Source: a virus. From it: a stretch of 20,788 nucleotides of DNA. The position numbers and the translations under genes are program-made. Below are positions 13,231 to 20,788 of the stretch, piece by piece; the first letter of the stretch is position 1; every line of letters begins with the position of its first letter. Under the pieces are notes generated by a model that was not told where the DNA came from, searched no databases, and saw only the letters and a program-made list of their open reading frames with translations. The stretch spans positions 1 to 20,788 of IMG/VR virus record IMGVR_UViG_3300009105_000036. One strand, given 5' to 3'.

Positions 13231-13610
13231 CGCAAGACGAATTTCACCGTATCACTCTTTCCGAATTTAATGCCGCGATTAAAGCGTGGGAGGAAAACAG
13301 GAAAGACCGATGGTTCTTGGAGGCATGGGCAGTAGCGCACCAAATAAACATCTGGTTGCCGAAGGGCAGAAGCATTACAGCCCAAACCCTCTTGGCCCCG
13401 ATGTTTGGGGCTGCGGCGGTTGGAGTGAAAAGCAATCTCCCGCAGACCAAAGAGGAATTTGAGGCCTACAAAAAGGACTTGATGCAAGTGGCAAAATGGC
13501 ACAGCAAAGTGGCGCAACAGATTAAAGATGGCACCAGGGAAAGCACCACAGCCTCGACCGAACAAATGGTCATCGACAGCATGAGAGGACAGGCAATAAA
13601 AGGAAAATAA
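12775..13610 (+). CDS. Tail assembly chaperone, -1 frameshift product (gpG-T-like)
   Basis: If the ribosome slips back one base at 13134-13140, base 13140 is read twice and translation continues in the -1 frame to TAA at 13608. The product has 278 residues. The -1 frame is closed just upstream (TGA at 13125-13127) and open from there to 13610 with no ATG start in the first part, so the only window for entry is 13128-13230, which contains the slippery site. The T part reads on with a conserved-looking helical domain (RRIGLTQDEFHRITLSEF, AWEENRKDRWFLEAWAVAH) and ends with a Thr/Ser/Gln-rich tail. In lambda the G-T form is made at a few percent and brings tape measure to tube protein. Here the layout is the same, directly before the tape measure gene. 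Confidence 0.8.
12818..12837 (+). other. Perfect GC-rich hairpin near the start of the chaperone gene
   Basis: CGGGGGCG (12818-12825) pairs perfectly with CGCCCCCG (12830-12837) around GATT, about 45 bases into the chaperone ORF. The core (GGGGGC...GCCCCC) matches the hairpin at 3682-3700. It may affect early elongation or mRNA stability. Coding constraint alone does not require it. Confidence 0.4.
13134..13143 (+). promoter_or_regulatory. -1 ribosomal frameshift site (G GGA AAA AAA)
   Basis: The zero frame reads GAG GGA AAA AAA GCG. G-GGA-AAA (13134-13140) fits the X-XXY-YYZ rule exactly (GGG AAA A), the same class as lambda's G/T site (GGGAAAG). A second overlapping slippery run, A-AAA-AAA (13137-13143), may help. 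It lies within the only window where the -1 frame is open while the zero frame has not ended. I did not find a clear pseudoknot by eye. Confidence 0.85.
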
Positions 13611-13611
13611 A

Positions 13612-16600
13612 ATGGCTACCAACATAGGGCGGCTTTATGCGGTTTTGGGCGCAGACACTTCCGAGTTCACGCGCAAAATGGGTGCGGCCGGCAAGAAGAT
13701 AAACACCATCGGCACCAAGCTGACCAAAGGCCTGACTATCCCGCTCTTGGCCGTTGCGGCCGCTTCGGTCAAAACGGCTGCCGACTTCGAGCAGGCAATC
13801 GCCAACGCCGCCTCGGTCACGGGCGGCTCTGCGGAGGTGTATAAGAGCAATCTGCAGGAGATGGAAAAAATCGCCCGCGACATGGGCGCCACCACCGTCT
13901 TTTCCGCCAAAGAGGCGGCCGACGGGTTGTATTTTATGGCGTCGGCCGGTTGGGACGTCAACAAAATGGGCAAGGCCATCAAGCCGACCCTCGACCTGGC
14001 AGCAGCCACGCAAAACGACCTGGCGTTCACCACCGAAACGGTGGTTGCCTCTTTGAGCGCTTTCGGTTTGGAGTCTAGCGAAGCCGGCCGCGTGACTGAT
14101 ACTTTTAGCGGCATTATAAGTTCATCCCAGGCCACGCTCGACAAGCTCGGCAACTCCATGACATACATAGGCCCTCTGGCTGCTAACCTCGGATGGTCAA
14201 TCGAAGAAACAAGCGCCGCCCTGGGGTTGCTTTACGACAAGGGCATTCCGGCGTCGACGGCCGGTACGTCGCTGCGAATGGCCATGCAAAAGCTGCTCGA
14301 CCCGACAAGCAAAGTCCACAAGGGCCTTAAAACTTTGGGCCTCGAAATCGAGGACGTCGACCCGCGCTTCCACAGCCTCGACGAAATTGTGGACACGTTC
14401 AGCAAAACGTCGATGGACGCGCAGGCGGTCACACAGACGTTCGGCGCCCGCGGCATGGCCGCAATCCTTGGCCTGACTACCGCCGGCGGTCCCGCTCTGG
14501 TTGAAATGACGGATAAAATCAGCAAAAGCGGCACGACCTCGGAAATGGCCGGCCGACAGCTTGACACGTTCAAAGGCCAATGGAAACTGACCACCTCGGC
14601 ATTGAGCGAAGCCGGCATTCAAATCGGACAGGTGTTGATGCCAATCCTGCGGGGCCTGCTCGATGACTACGTAATACCGGCCATACAGTGGTTTTCCGGC
14701 CTGACGGCACAAAAGAAAAAGCTAATATTGATTATCGCCGGCGTGGCGGCCGCCATCGGGCCGCTGTCGAAGGCCTTGCTGTTTCTCGCATCGAACCCTT
14801 TGGTGGCTGTCGCCACTGCCGCTGCGGCGGTTGTGATAGTTTTCAATAAGGTAAGAAAAGCGCAAGATGCGGCAACTGCGGCTCAAGAACGGGCGGCAAT
14901 GGCCACCGCAAAGATGGACGATAAAATGAGAATGATAGCTGACAGGGCGGGGATAAGCAGGGTTGAGCTTGCCGAATTAACAAAAAAATATGACGGGAAC
15001 ACCTTGGCCCTTGGTCATGCAATCCTGCGGGGAAAAGAGGGCGCAGCGCTTCAGGAAGCCATGGCGTCAATCGGAAAAGAACGCGTTGCGGTTATGGACA
15101 AGGAAAAAGAGGCGCAGGATAGTGTTGCTGCCGCCATGAAAGCAGCGGCACAGGAAACAAAGGACATAATGGAGGCCACACGCAAGGCCGCAGCCGAGGA
15201 AGACAAGGCCGAAAAGGTGGCCGCGAAATGGCAGGAACGTCTTGCCTCTTTGAACGTGCAAACGCTGCCGGAAAAACGCAAGCGCATGGGCGAACTCAAG
15301 GGCGAACTCGAAAAGCTCAACAAGATGTACGAGAACGGCGAAATTGCTCTCAGCGATTTCGAGCGCGGCACGAAAATAGTCAATGACGAACTCATTAGCC
15401 TCTCAAACGACACCATCGAACTGACTGCTATACCAAAAATGCGGGACGTGACTAATATAATAAACAATCTGCCACCGGGACTCATTGAACTGGCCAAAGG
15501 GGCAAAAACGTTCGGCGGGAAGCTCAAAGAGGCCTTTGCTGCGGTTGACATGAAACAGGTTTCCAACGATATGCTCAACGTTTGGGGCGAAACGTTTAGC
15601 GCCATGATAAACGGCACAAAAACGTTCGGCGATTTCCTCAGCGGCACGTTCGACACCTTGGCCTCCGGCGTATCGTCCGGACTTGGAAAGATGGTCGGCA
15701 ACCTGGCGGAAACGGCCGGCGGCATATTCAAAGCCTTGGCGCCTGGTATTGGTTCGGCTGTAACGGGCATAGTGACGGCCGGCCTGGGCCTATTCAAAAA
15801 GCTGTTCAAGATAAAAACCAAGGCCGAAAAGGAACGGGAAAAACAGGAGCAAGCCGAACGGCAGTTTACGGCCCAGATTGAGGAAGCCAAAAAAGTCATG
15901 GGCAAGTACGGTGAGGTGTCCGACAGCACGGCCGAAAAGATTGCCGAACTCCGCAAGAAACACGAGGGCTACACGGCTGTTTCCCTGGCTTTTAACGACG
16001 TCATTTCCGACGTGGGGGTAAACCAGGAAAACATCAACGAGCTTTGGGCGCGCGCCGGTTCGATTATCGACCAGGTGGCGGCCAACGAAATCAAGGCCAC
16101 CGACGCCACCGCGGTGCTTGACGATGCGTTCTCGCAGCTTAAAGACGGCGCCGTCAAGCTCGGCGAGGAAGGCTCGGCCGCCATGGTTTCGTTTATCCTT
16201 AAAACACGGGAAGCCGGCGTGGAGGTGGCAAGCGTTACCGAGTATGTAATAGGGCAGCTTGACCGCATCCCGGCGGCGCTTTCAACGCTCATAGAGTCAC
16301 AAGAAAAAACCGGCCAATCCGTGGTCAGCCTTGGAAAGCTCGCTGTGACTTCGTTCCAGGCCATGTTGGCTTCCGGCGTGACCTGGACAGAAGCCGTCGA
16401 AAGCATGAAAGAACCCCTGGCCGCGCTCAAAGAGAAATACAAAGAGCAGGGCATAGAGGCCACCGGCGCCCTGGCCAAAATGTTCAAGGTGGTTGAGGTT
16501 ACTGAGGCAAACAAGGAGTTGTTCGACTCCATCGAGGCGAACAAGGAAATCCTCGAAGCACTCGGCAACACGGGTTTTCTTACGCAGGAAACGTTCAAAA

Positions 16601-17364
16601 CATTCACAGACCAGGCTCAAGTTGATTTTAAGAAACTGAAAAAAGAATTTGAGAACGACGAATTGGCGCTGCGCTCAATGCAGCCGACTTTGCAGCGCCT
16701 TGCCGACGATGCGGCCACTTACGGCTACGCGCTTGACGATAACACGCAGGCCATTATCGACCAGGCTAAAGAATTAGGCCTTGTCACCGAAGCACAGGAA
16801 ACCGAGCAAGCGCAACAGGAACGGCTCTTTGGCGACCTGGGCGACCGCATGGGCAAAATTATGCAGGATTTGGGCGACAGGATTCAGGGGATTTTCGCCA
16901 AAGTGTGGCCTAGCGCCTTTGCGGGGGCGAAAACGGAAGCCAAAGCGGCCAGGAAATACATCGACGACAGATTCGAAAACATGAACTACGGCGTGGGCCT
17001 GGACGTCGACGCCGACGAGGGCGGCACCCGCACGGGCGACCAGGGCGGCCGAACCGACAAAGGCGGCCTGCGAACCGGCGGCATAGCGTTCACGCCGACG
17101 GTGAGGCGGATTGCCGAAGTCGAGCCGGAAATCATCACCCCGTTTTCAAAGGTCAAGGAATTAATCTCTGGCATTGCGGCCGGAGTGGGTGCCGGCGAGC
17201 AGCGGGTGTTTCAGTTTTCGCCGGTGATAAAAGCCATGGACTCCAAGGACGTTTACAAGTTTATGGTAGGCCCAGGGCGCGAAGCGTTCCTTAAAATGGT
17301 GCGCGCGAACGTGCGCGGGGTGACGCGGGAAATAAAAAAAGAGACGGAGAAATATAGTGGCTAA
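13612..17364 (+). CDS. Tape measure protein
   Basis: At 1250 residues this is the longest gene, placed right after the chaperones, one base after the G-T stop. Residues 1-330 carry the TP901/PhageMin tail domain: IGRLYAVLGADTSEFTRKMG, LTKGLTIPLLAVAAASVKTAADFEQAIANA, MEKIARDMGATTVFSAKEAADGLYFMASAGWD, and GWSIEETSAALGLLYDKGIPASTAGTSLR. Hydrophobic segments follow at about 370-412 (LILIIAGVAAAIGPL, then VAVATAAAAVVIVF) and about 692-735, probable membrane-active parts used in DNA entry. Lys/Glu/Ala-rich coiled coils fill 415-560 and parts of 740-1100. No lysozyme or peptidase motif is visible. Using the usual ~0.15 nm per residue, a tail near 185 nm is expected if the whole protein spans it. Confidence 0.93.
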   Translation: MATNIGRLYAVLGADTSEFTRKMGAAGKKINTIGTKLTKGLTIPLLAVAAASVKTAADFEQAIANAASVTGGSAEVYKSNLQEMEKIARDMGATTVFSAKEAADGLYFMASAGWDVNKMGKAIKPTLDLAAATQNDLAFTTETVVASLSAFGLESSEAGRVTDTFSGIISSSQATLDKLGNSMTYIGPLAANLGWSIEETSAALGLLYDKGIPASTAGTSLRMAMQKLLDPTSKVHKGLKTLGLEIEDVDPRFHSLDEIVDTFSKTSMDAQAVTQTFGARGMAAILGLTTAGGPALVEMTDKISKSGTTSEMAGRQLDTFKGQWKLTTSALSEAGIQIGQVLMPILRGLLDDYVIPAIQWFSGLTAQKKKLILIIAGVAAAIGPLSKALLFLASNPLVAVATAAAAVVIVFNKVRKAQDAATAAQERAAMATAKMDDKMRMIADRAGISRVELAELTKKYDGNTLALGHAILRGKEGAALQEAMASIGKERVAVMDKEKEAQDSVAAAMKAAAQETKDIMEATRKAAAEEDKAEKVAAKWQERLASLNVQTLPEKRKRMGELKGELEKLNKMYENGEIALSDFERGTKIVNDELISLSNDTIELTAIPKMRDVTNIINNLPPGLIELAKGAKTFGGKLKEAFAAVDMKQVSNDMLNVWGETFSAMINGTKTFGDFLSGTFDTLASGVSSGLGKMVGNLAETAGGIFKALAPGIGSAVTGIVTAGLGLFKKLFKIKTKAEKEREKQEQAERQFTAQIEEAKKVMGKYGEVSDSTAEKIAELRKKHEGYTAVSLAFNDVISDVGVNQENINELWARAGSIIDQVAANEIKATDATAVLDDAFSQLKDGAVKLGEEGSAAMVSFILKTREAGVEVASVTEYVIGQLDRIPAALSTLIESQEKTGQSVVSLGKLAVTSFQAMLASGVTWTEAVESMKEPLAALKEKYKEQGIEATGALAKMFKVVEVTEANKELFDSIEANKEILEALGNTGFLTQETFKTFTDQAQVDFKKLKKEFENDELALRSMQPTLQRLADDAATYGYALDDNTQAIIDQAKELGLVTEAQETEQAQQERLFGDLGDRMGKIMQDLGDRIQGIFAKVWPSAFAGAKTEAKAARKYIDDRFENMNYGVGLDVDADEGGTRTGDQGGRTDKGGLRTGGIAFTPTVRRIAEVEPEIITPFSKVKELISGIAAGVGAGEQRVFQFSPVIKAMDSKDVYKFMVGPGREAFLKMVRANVRGVTREIKKETEKYSG

Positions 17365-18193
17365 AGAAGTGGCATATTTGTACAACGATTATTTTAAGGA
17401 TATTACTGCGGCCGACATAACCATCGTTGACGACGGGGGGGCCGACAAAGAGGATGCCGATTACGAAAAGGAAAACGCCCAAAACGAAGACGTCGGCGAC
17501 ACCTCCCGCAGTGACGATAAAACCAATATAAAAATACGGTTCGACATAAACTCCGCAGCCGGCGGCTCGGCGGCCCTCAAGGGGTTTGGATGGTTCAACC
17601 ACAACTGCACTGGCGGCAGCATTAAAATATACAGCTACACGGCCAACGACTACGCCACAGGCCAAAACCTAGAGGACACCGTAGCCGTGCGGGCGTTGGA
17701 TATGTTTACGCGCATTGCGGCGCCGTCCGACCGGCGCTATTGGGAATGGGACATAAGCCACAACGGCACCGCCACGGCCGCCGAAGCCTACTACGAATGG
17801 GGCCGGCTTATGTGCTACACCGACCTGGTGCTGCTGACCGAGATTGAAAACTATGAACGGCTGCGGGCGTACATCTTCAAAAACATTATCCACAAAACCA
17901 AAGGCGGCGTAAGATGGGCGCACAAGGTCAGCGAAAAACAGGAACGCTTCGGCCTGAATTGGAGCGTTCGCACGCAGGCCACCTTGCCGGCAGAGCTTCG
18001 CACCATGTACGAATCGATAAACGGCAACGCCTCACCGTTCCTTTTCGTGCCGGACATCGACGCGGCCGCCTGTTATCACGGCTATGCCGAGGACGAAGAA
18101 CTCAACTACGTGGAGTACGACGGCACGGGCGCCTCAGAGTACGCCGGCCAGTTTAACTTTAATTTCATCGAATCCGTAAGGGGCAAAGCGTAA
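17357..18193 (+). CDS. Distal-tail-like protein with discoidin-like N-terminal half
   Basis: A GTG start (17357) overlaps the tape measure end by 8 bases; GGAGA lies just upstream. Of 278 residues, the N-terminal part (about 40-155) has a discoidin-like (F5/8 type C) strand pattern: IKIRFDINSAAGGSAALKG, GWFNHNCTGGSIKIYSYTAND, and YYEWGRLMCYTD, as seen in 'RS..I.FDLG...HN...IEIGRL' modules. The C-terminal part (about 175-278) contains RFGLNWSVRTQATLPAELR, MYESINGNASPFLFVPDID, and a closing FNFNFIES strand, a layout found in phage distal-tail (Dit-like) proteins encoded after the tape measure. The discoidin-like part could bind glycan. Position supports a Dit role; the family match is by pattern. 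Confidence 0.6.
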   Translation: MAKEVAYLYNDYFKDITAADITIVDDGGADKEDADYEKENAQNEDVGDTSRSDDKTNIKIRFDINSAAGGSAALKGFGWFNHNCTGGSIKIYSYTANDYATGQNLEDTVAVRALDMFTRIAAPSDRRYWEWDISHNGTATAAEAYYEWGRLMCYTDLVLLTEIENYERLRAYIFKNIIHKTKGGVRWAHKVSEKQERFGLNWSVRTQATLPAELRTMYESINGNASPFLFVPDIDAAACYHGYAEDEELNYVEYDGTGASEYAGQFNFNFIESVRGKA

Positions 18194-19884
18194 TGACCTG
18201 GCTTTCTGTCGCCTCCAAGCTCGTGACGGAGCCGGCGTTCTATGTCTCGATAGATTTTAATTCCGGCCTGCGGTATTACTCCGACACCTGGCTGCGACTT
18301 TCGGCTTTTGCTTGCAAGGGAAACATCCTTTCCATTTCACGCATAGCCGCGTCTGTGGGCGACATAAAACGCACTTACGAACAGGGCAAGATAAACATAG
18401 TTTTTGCCGATACGGACAAGGAGTTTAGAACCCTACTTGACGACGAAAACCCGAACCTCAAAAACCGCACCGTGACCATTACGGCCGTGTTTGTGGACGA
18501 CGATTTTGCCACGACGAAAGTGCTGTTTACCGGCCAAATTTACGACTGGCGTATGTCCGACGACCTGAAGTTTGAAATCGACGTCGAGGAAAAATCCGTT
18601 GACCTTGAAAACTTCTTTCCCGACCAGGAAGTCAACCGCACCGATTACGCCAATGCGCACGGCGAGAGCGTGGGCCTGAGTATCCCAATACCCTACGGCG
18701 CAATCTCGGCGCTCGGCGACAGCGCCGACGGGGCCTTTGGCCATCCGGCGTTGACCGACGGTTCCGGCCTGCTTTTTGTGGACACGTCGACGGACGCGGA
18801 AATCCACCTGGTGGGGATGCAGACGGCGGCCATAACGGTTGACCGCGTGTACCTGGACAAGCGCGACGGCAACGGGGCGGTTCTGCAGACCGAGGGCGCC
18901 GGCAACGATTACCAAATTAACACGCAAGTCATTGACGGAAAAACGCACACCCTGATTGAATGGGAAGCCGGCGTAAACCCGCTGCCGGAACATCGGGTTA
19001 GCTGCGACATAACTTTTGGCAGCCGGCTTCCGGTCGAGGGTATGCGGCATTTCCTTGAGAACTTTTCAAGCTACGGCAGCTTTAATGCGGCCGCTTATGC
19101 AACGGCCCAAACGACCGAAGCCGCCCGCGACTACGACTTTGCCGGCTGTGTTTGGAACCCGAAAGCGCTGCGCACCATTCTGGACGAGTGGCGCGACCAA
19201 TGGGAGCTTGATATTTACTGGAACAAGGCCGGTGAGGTTGTTTTCAAATACATTACGGCCGTCATCGGTTCCGACCTCAGCGAATACAACGACCTCAACG
19301 ACATACTGGAAGGATTCGACAGCGACCCGCAAGTGCATGAAATAATAAACTCTCAACGCTACGGCTACAAAAAGCATTGGTCACAAACTTACTACGAGAA
19401 CTACGCGACCTACGAAAACACCCCTAGCCAAACAAAACACGGCGGCACGTTTAAAGGGGAATTTTTGGGCTTGGAGTGGACTAGGACGGCCTCGGTGTCT
19501 CACGACATAGCAAGCCGCAAGGTTATCCGATTCAAAGACCCCATTACGTTTGTTATGCTGCGGTTGCCGATAAAATCTTACGACGACGACCTGGCCGACA
19601 TGGTGCTTGTCTCGCACGATTATGGCCTGGGTTCAAGCGGATACGCTTTAAACCGGTTCCATATTCGGTCAATCGACTACAACCTTGACGACTACACAAA
19701 CGACATGGTTGTCGAGGACGCAAGGAACTTTACGGGTTCGGCCTTTATTTTGGGCGACGGATTGCTGCTGCCGGCCGATTGGGATTTAGCCGTGGGGCCT
19801 GAAAAAGACTACGGGTTTTTGGGCGACAGCACCGACGACATGATGGACAACGACCTTGACCCCGCAAAAAGGCTTTTTGATTAA
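18193..19884 (+). CDS. Tail tip hub-like (Tal/gp27-type) structural protein
   Basis: The start overlaps the previous stop as TAATG. This 563-residue, mostly beta protein contains: an N-terminal strand block with GNILSISRIAASVGDIKRTYEQGKINIVFAD (about 44-74) that resembles phage hub domains measuring displacement from a 'null' surface; PIPYGAISALGDSADG (164-179), an Ile-Pro-Tyr-Gly element common in such tip proteins; a middle domain (DITFGSRLPVEGMRHFLENF, ~270-290); an EWRDQWELDIYWNKAGEVVFKYI segment (~335-357); and a C-terminal strand block with a flexible Asp-rich end. I see no peptidoglycan hydrolase motif. Hub proteins cap the tube and carry fibres; gene order (tape measure, Dit-like, hub-like, fibres) fits. 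The family is not identified beyond doubt. Confidence 0.6.
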   Translation: MTWLSVASKLVTEPAFYVSIDFNSGLRYYSDTWLRLSAFACKGNILSISRIAASVGDIKRTYEQGKINIVFADTDKEFRTLLDDENPNLKNRTVTITAVFVDDDFATTKVLFTGQIYDWRMSDDLKFEIDVEEKSVDLENFFPDQEVNRTDYANAHGESVGLSIPIPYGAISALGDSADGAFGHPALTDGSGLLFVDTSTDAEIHLVGMQTAAITVDRVYLDKRDGNGAVLQTEGAGNDYQINTQVIDGKTHTLIEWEAGVNPLPEHRVSCDITFGSRLPVEGMRHFLENFSSYGSFNAAAYATAQTTEAARDYDFAGCVWNPKALRTILDEWRDQWELDIYWNKAGEVVFKYITAVIGSDLSEYNDLNDILEGFDSDPQVHEIINSQRYGYKKHWSQTYYENYATYENTPSQTKHGGTFKGEFLGLEWTRTASVSHDIASRKVIRFKDPITFVMLRLPIKSYDDDLADMVLVSHDYGLGSSGYALNRFHIRSIDYNLDDYTNDMVVEDARNFTGSAFILGDGLLLPADWDLAVGPEKDYGFLGDSTDDMMDNDLDPAKRLFD

Positions 19885-19903
19885 AATGGAAGGAGAATAA
19901 AAA

Positions 19904-20437
19904 ATGCCAGACTTACTAAATGGGGCTTATGCGGTTGTCGATGAGCCGTTTACATATCAAAAGGCAAATAAATTCCTAGACTGTTATGCAGGCGCAGCGT
20001 TTCCGGCCAATCCGGTGGCGGGCGTGCGGTGTTGGCGAACCGACCTAAAGGCCATATACATTTACGATGGCACTCAATGGATAACCGTAGCCGGCGCCGC
20101 GACCGTTGCCGTCAAGACGGACAATTACAGCCTTACGCTTTCGGACTGGGGAAGCCACATTTACATGAACAATGCCGCCTCCAAAACGTTCAGCCTCCCT
20201 TCGGTGGCCGCCGCGAACGTCGGATGCAACTTTTGGCTAGGCTCCCGCGGGGCGGGCGCCGTGGTGATTGACGCGGCCGACAGCGACGTGATAAACACAC
20301 ACTGGGGAAGCTCTGCGGCCGGCGGCAACGTCACCAACGCGGCAAACACCTGGTGGCTTTCGTACATAGAATTGGTGACGGAAACCAATTGGATGTTCAT
20401 GACACTTGGAGGGGATGGCTTTGCGATAGACCCTTGA
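19904..20437 (+). CDS. Tail tip or fibre-associated protein
   Basis: A start after AAGGAG (7-9 bases upstream) gives 177 residues. The first 65 residues end in NPVAGVRCWRTDLKAIYIYDGTQWI, a short beta-hairpin module common near phage fibres (frtD...lyiYDGTqW). Residues 70-177 form a beta-rich stretch with SLTLSDWGSHIYMNNAASKTFSLPSV, GCNFWLGSRGAGAVVIDAADSD, and NTWWLSYIELVTETNWMFM, resembling fibre-tip repeat modules. It has no signal peptide, unlike the next gene. It probably forms part of the tip that meets the host. The exact role is unknown. Confidence 0.55.
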   Translation: MPDLLNGAYAVVDEPFTYQKANKFLDCYAGAAFPANPVAGVRCWRTDLKAIYIYDGTQWITVAGAATVAVKTDNYSLTLSDWGSHIYMNNAASKTFSLPSVAAANVGCNFWLGSRGAGAVVIDAADSDVINTHWGSSAAGGNVTNAANTWWLSYIELVTETNWMFMTLGGDGFAIDP

Positions 20438-20453
20438 TTTAAGGAGCAAGAAA

Positions 20454-20477
20454 ATGAAAAAAAGAATGAAAAAAAGA
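20454..20477 (+). repeat. 12-base tandem duplication at the fibre gene start
   Basis: ATGAAAAAAAGA occurs twice in a row (20454-20465, 20466-20477), encoding MKKR twice. It doubles the start codon and the positive n-region of the signal peptide. The A-runs suggest slippage during replication. Confidence 0.85.
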
Positions 20478-20788
20478 TGGCTCGTGATTTTGCCGATTTT
20501 GTTACTGGCAAGCCTTTTGTTTGCACAACAGCAATCGGTAAGGCTGCTAAATACCGGAGGGACGGACTGGCTCACTTTTGTGTGGAACGAGGCCGACGCG
20601 AACGACCGGACGTTGAATTTCACCGTGAACGGGGCGAGTCGGACGTTCGCTATACATGGCAATCTGACGGTTGAATCCGCATCTCTCATAAACCAGGACT
20701 TGACAACGGACTCAGCGACAGCGACTTTAGCCGGACTTGCCTTAACTGGAAATCTTACTCTAGCAGCCAACTCAATAACTGGAACATC
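20454..20788 (+). CDS. Tail fibre-like protein with Sec signal peptide, 3' truncated
   Basis: The gene runs off the window; 111 codons are visible. AAGGAG (20441-20446) is 7 bases before ATG 20454. The N-terminus is a strong Sec signal: MKKRMKKR, then WLVILPILLLASLLFA and QQQ, with cleavage after Ala near residue 24. The mature part (SVRLLNTGGTDWLTFVW..., ANDRTLNFTVNGASRTFAIHGN, LTVESASLINQDLTTDS, ALTGNLTLAAN) is a series of short beta modules typical of phage fibres and tail spikes ('rTLnf.vnga.Rtf...GnlTv'). A fibre with a cleavable export signal is unusual. The first 24 bases are an exact double of a 12-base unit, so a second Met (20466) is also possible. Confidence 0.65.
   Translation, partial: MKKRMKKRWLVILPILLLASLLFAQQQSVRLLNTGGTDWLTFVWNEADANDRTLNFTVNGASRTFAIHGNLTVESASLINQDLTTDSATATLAGLALTGNLTLAANSITGT

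Noticed and set aside
13317-13610. Independent small gene starting with TTG
   Set aside because: No ribosome site, and the frame is open well upstream to the slippery site; the frameshift product explains it better.
15051-15956. 301-residue minus-strand ORF
   Set aside because: It is antisense to the tape measure gene, Ser/Ala-rich in the manner of shadow frames, and there is no other minus-strand gene in the operon.
1-20788. CRISPR arrays, tRNA genes, integrase, attachment sites, insertion sequences
   Set aside because: No regularly spaced repeats, cloverleaf patterns, recombinase or transposase motifs were seen by eye on either strand.

Overview
The window is a slice of the late (virion morphogenesis) operon of a tailed double-stranded DNA phage or prophage with a long non-contractile tail (siphovirus-like, HK97/lambda-type gene order). 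Every gene I accept is on the + strand. Spacing is very tight and many neighbours overlap by ATGA. I see no integrase, repressor, lysis, replication, tRNA or host genes, so free phage and prophage cannot be told apart. Both ends cut through genes. No stretch longer than about 150 bases lacks a gene. Base composition is a little above 50 % GC by eye. The host is not identifiable. Three proteins carry bacterial Sec signal peptides, two of them ending in Leu-Phe-Ala, a style common in spirochaetes among others; this is only a hint.

Layout. (1) Head, 1-4806: the end of a prohead protease gene with an unusual Cys-rich insert, a possible 43-residue ORF, the HK97-fold major capsid protein, a probable decoration protein, two small paralogous basic proteins and a lectin-like jelly-roll protein. 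(2) Accessory insert, 4807-7286: two hairpins, an AT-richer small gene, a four-knuckle Cys protein with an internal start, and two genes for exported beta-rich proteins. (3) Neck, 7299-10066: head-tail connector with two inserted beta domains, head-closure protein, NTF2-like protein, HK97 gp10-like protein and tail terminator. (4) Modification cassette, 10063-12297: methyltransferase-like, sulfotransferase-like and glycosyltransferase genes, translationally linked to the tail terminator. (5) Tail, 12318-20788: tube, the G and G-T chaperones joined by a -1 frameshift at a GGGAAAA slippery site, a 1250-residue tape measure, a distal-tail-like protein, a hub-like protein, a fibre-like protein and a truncated signal-peptide fibre.

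How it fits together: protease and capsid build the head. The connector, closure, gp10-like and terminator proteins join it to a tube whose length is set by the tape measure with help from the chaperones. The distal genes build the tip and fibres. The three modification enzymes would be made at the same time as the virion proteins, so a glycosylated or sulfated virion component, or a late change to host surface glycan, is the natural hypothesis. By eye I also find no GATC anywhere in the 20.8 kb, which suggests strong selection against that tetranucleotide.
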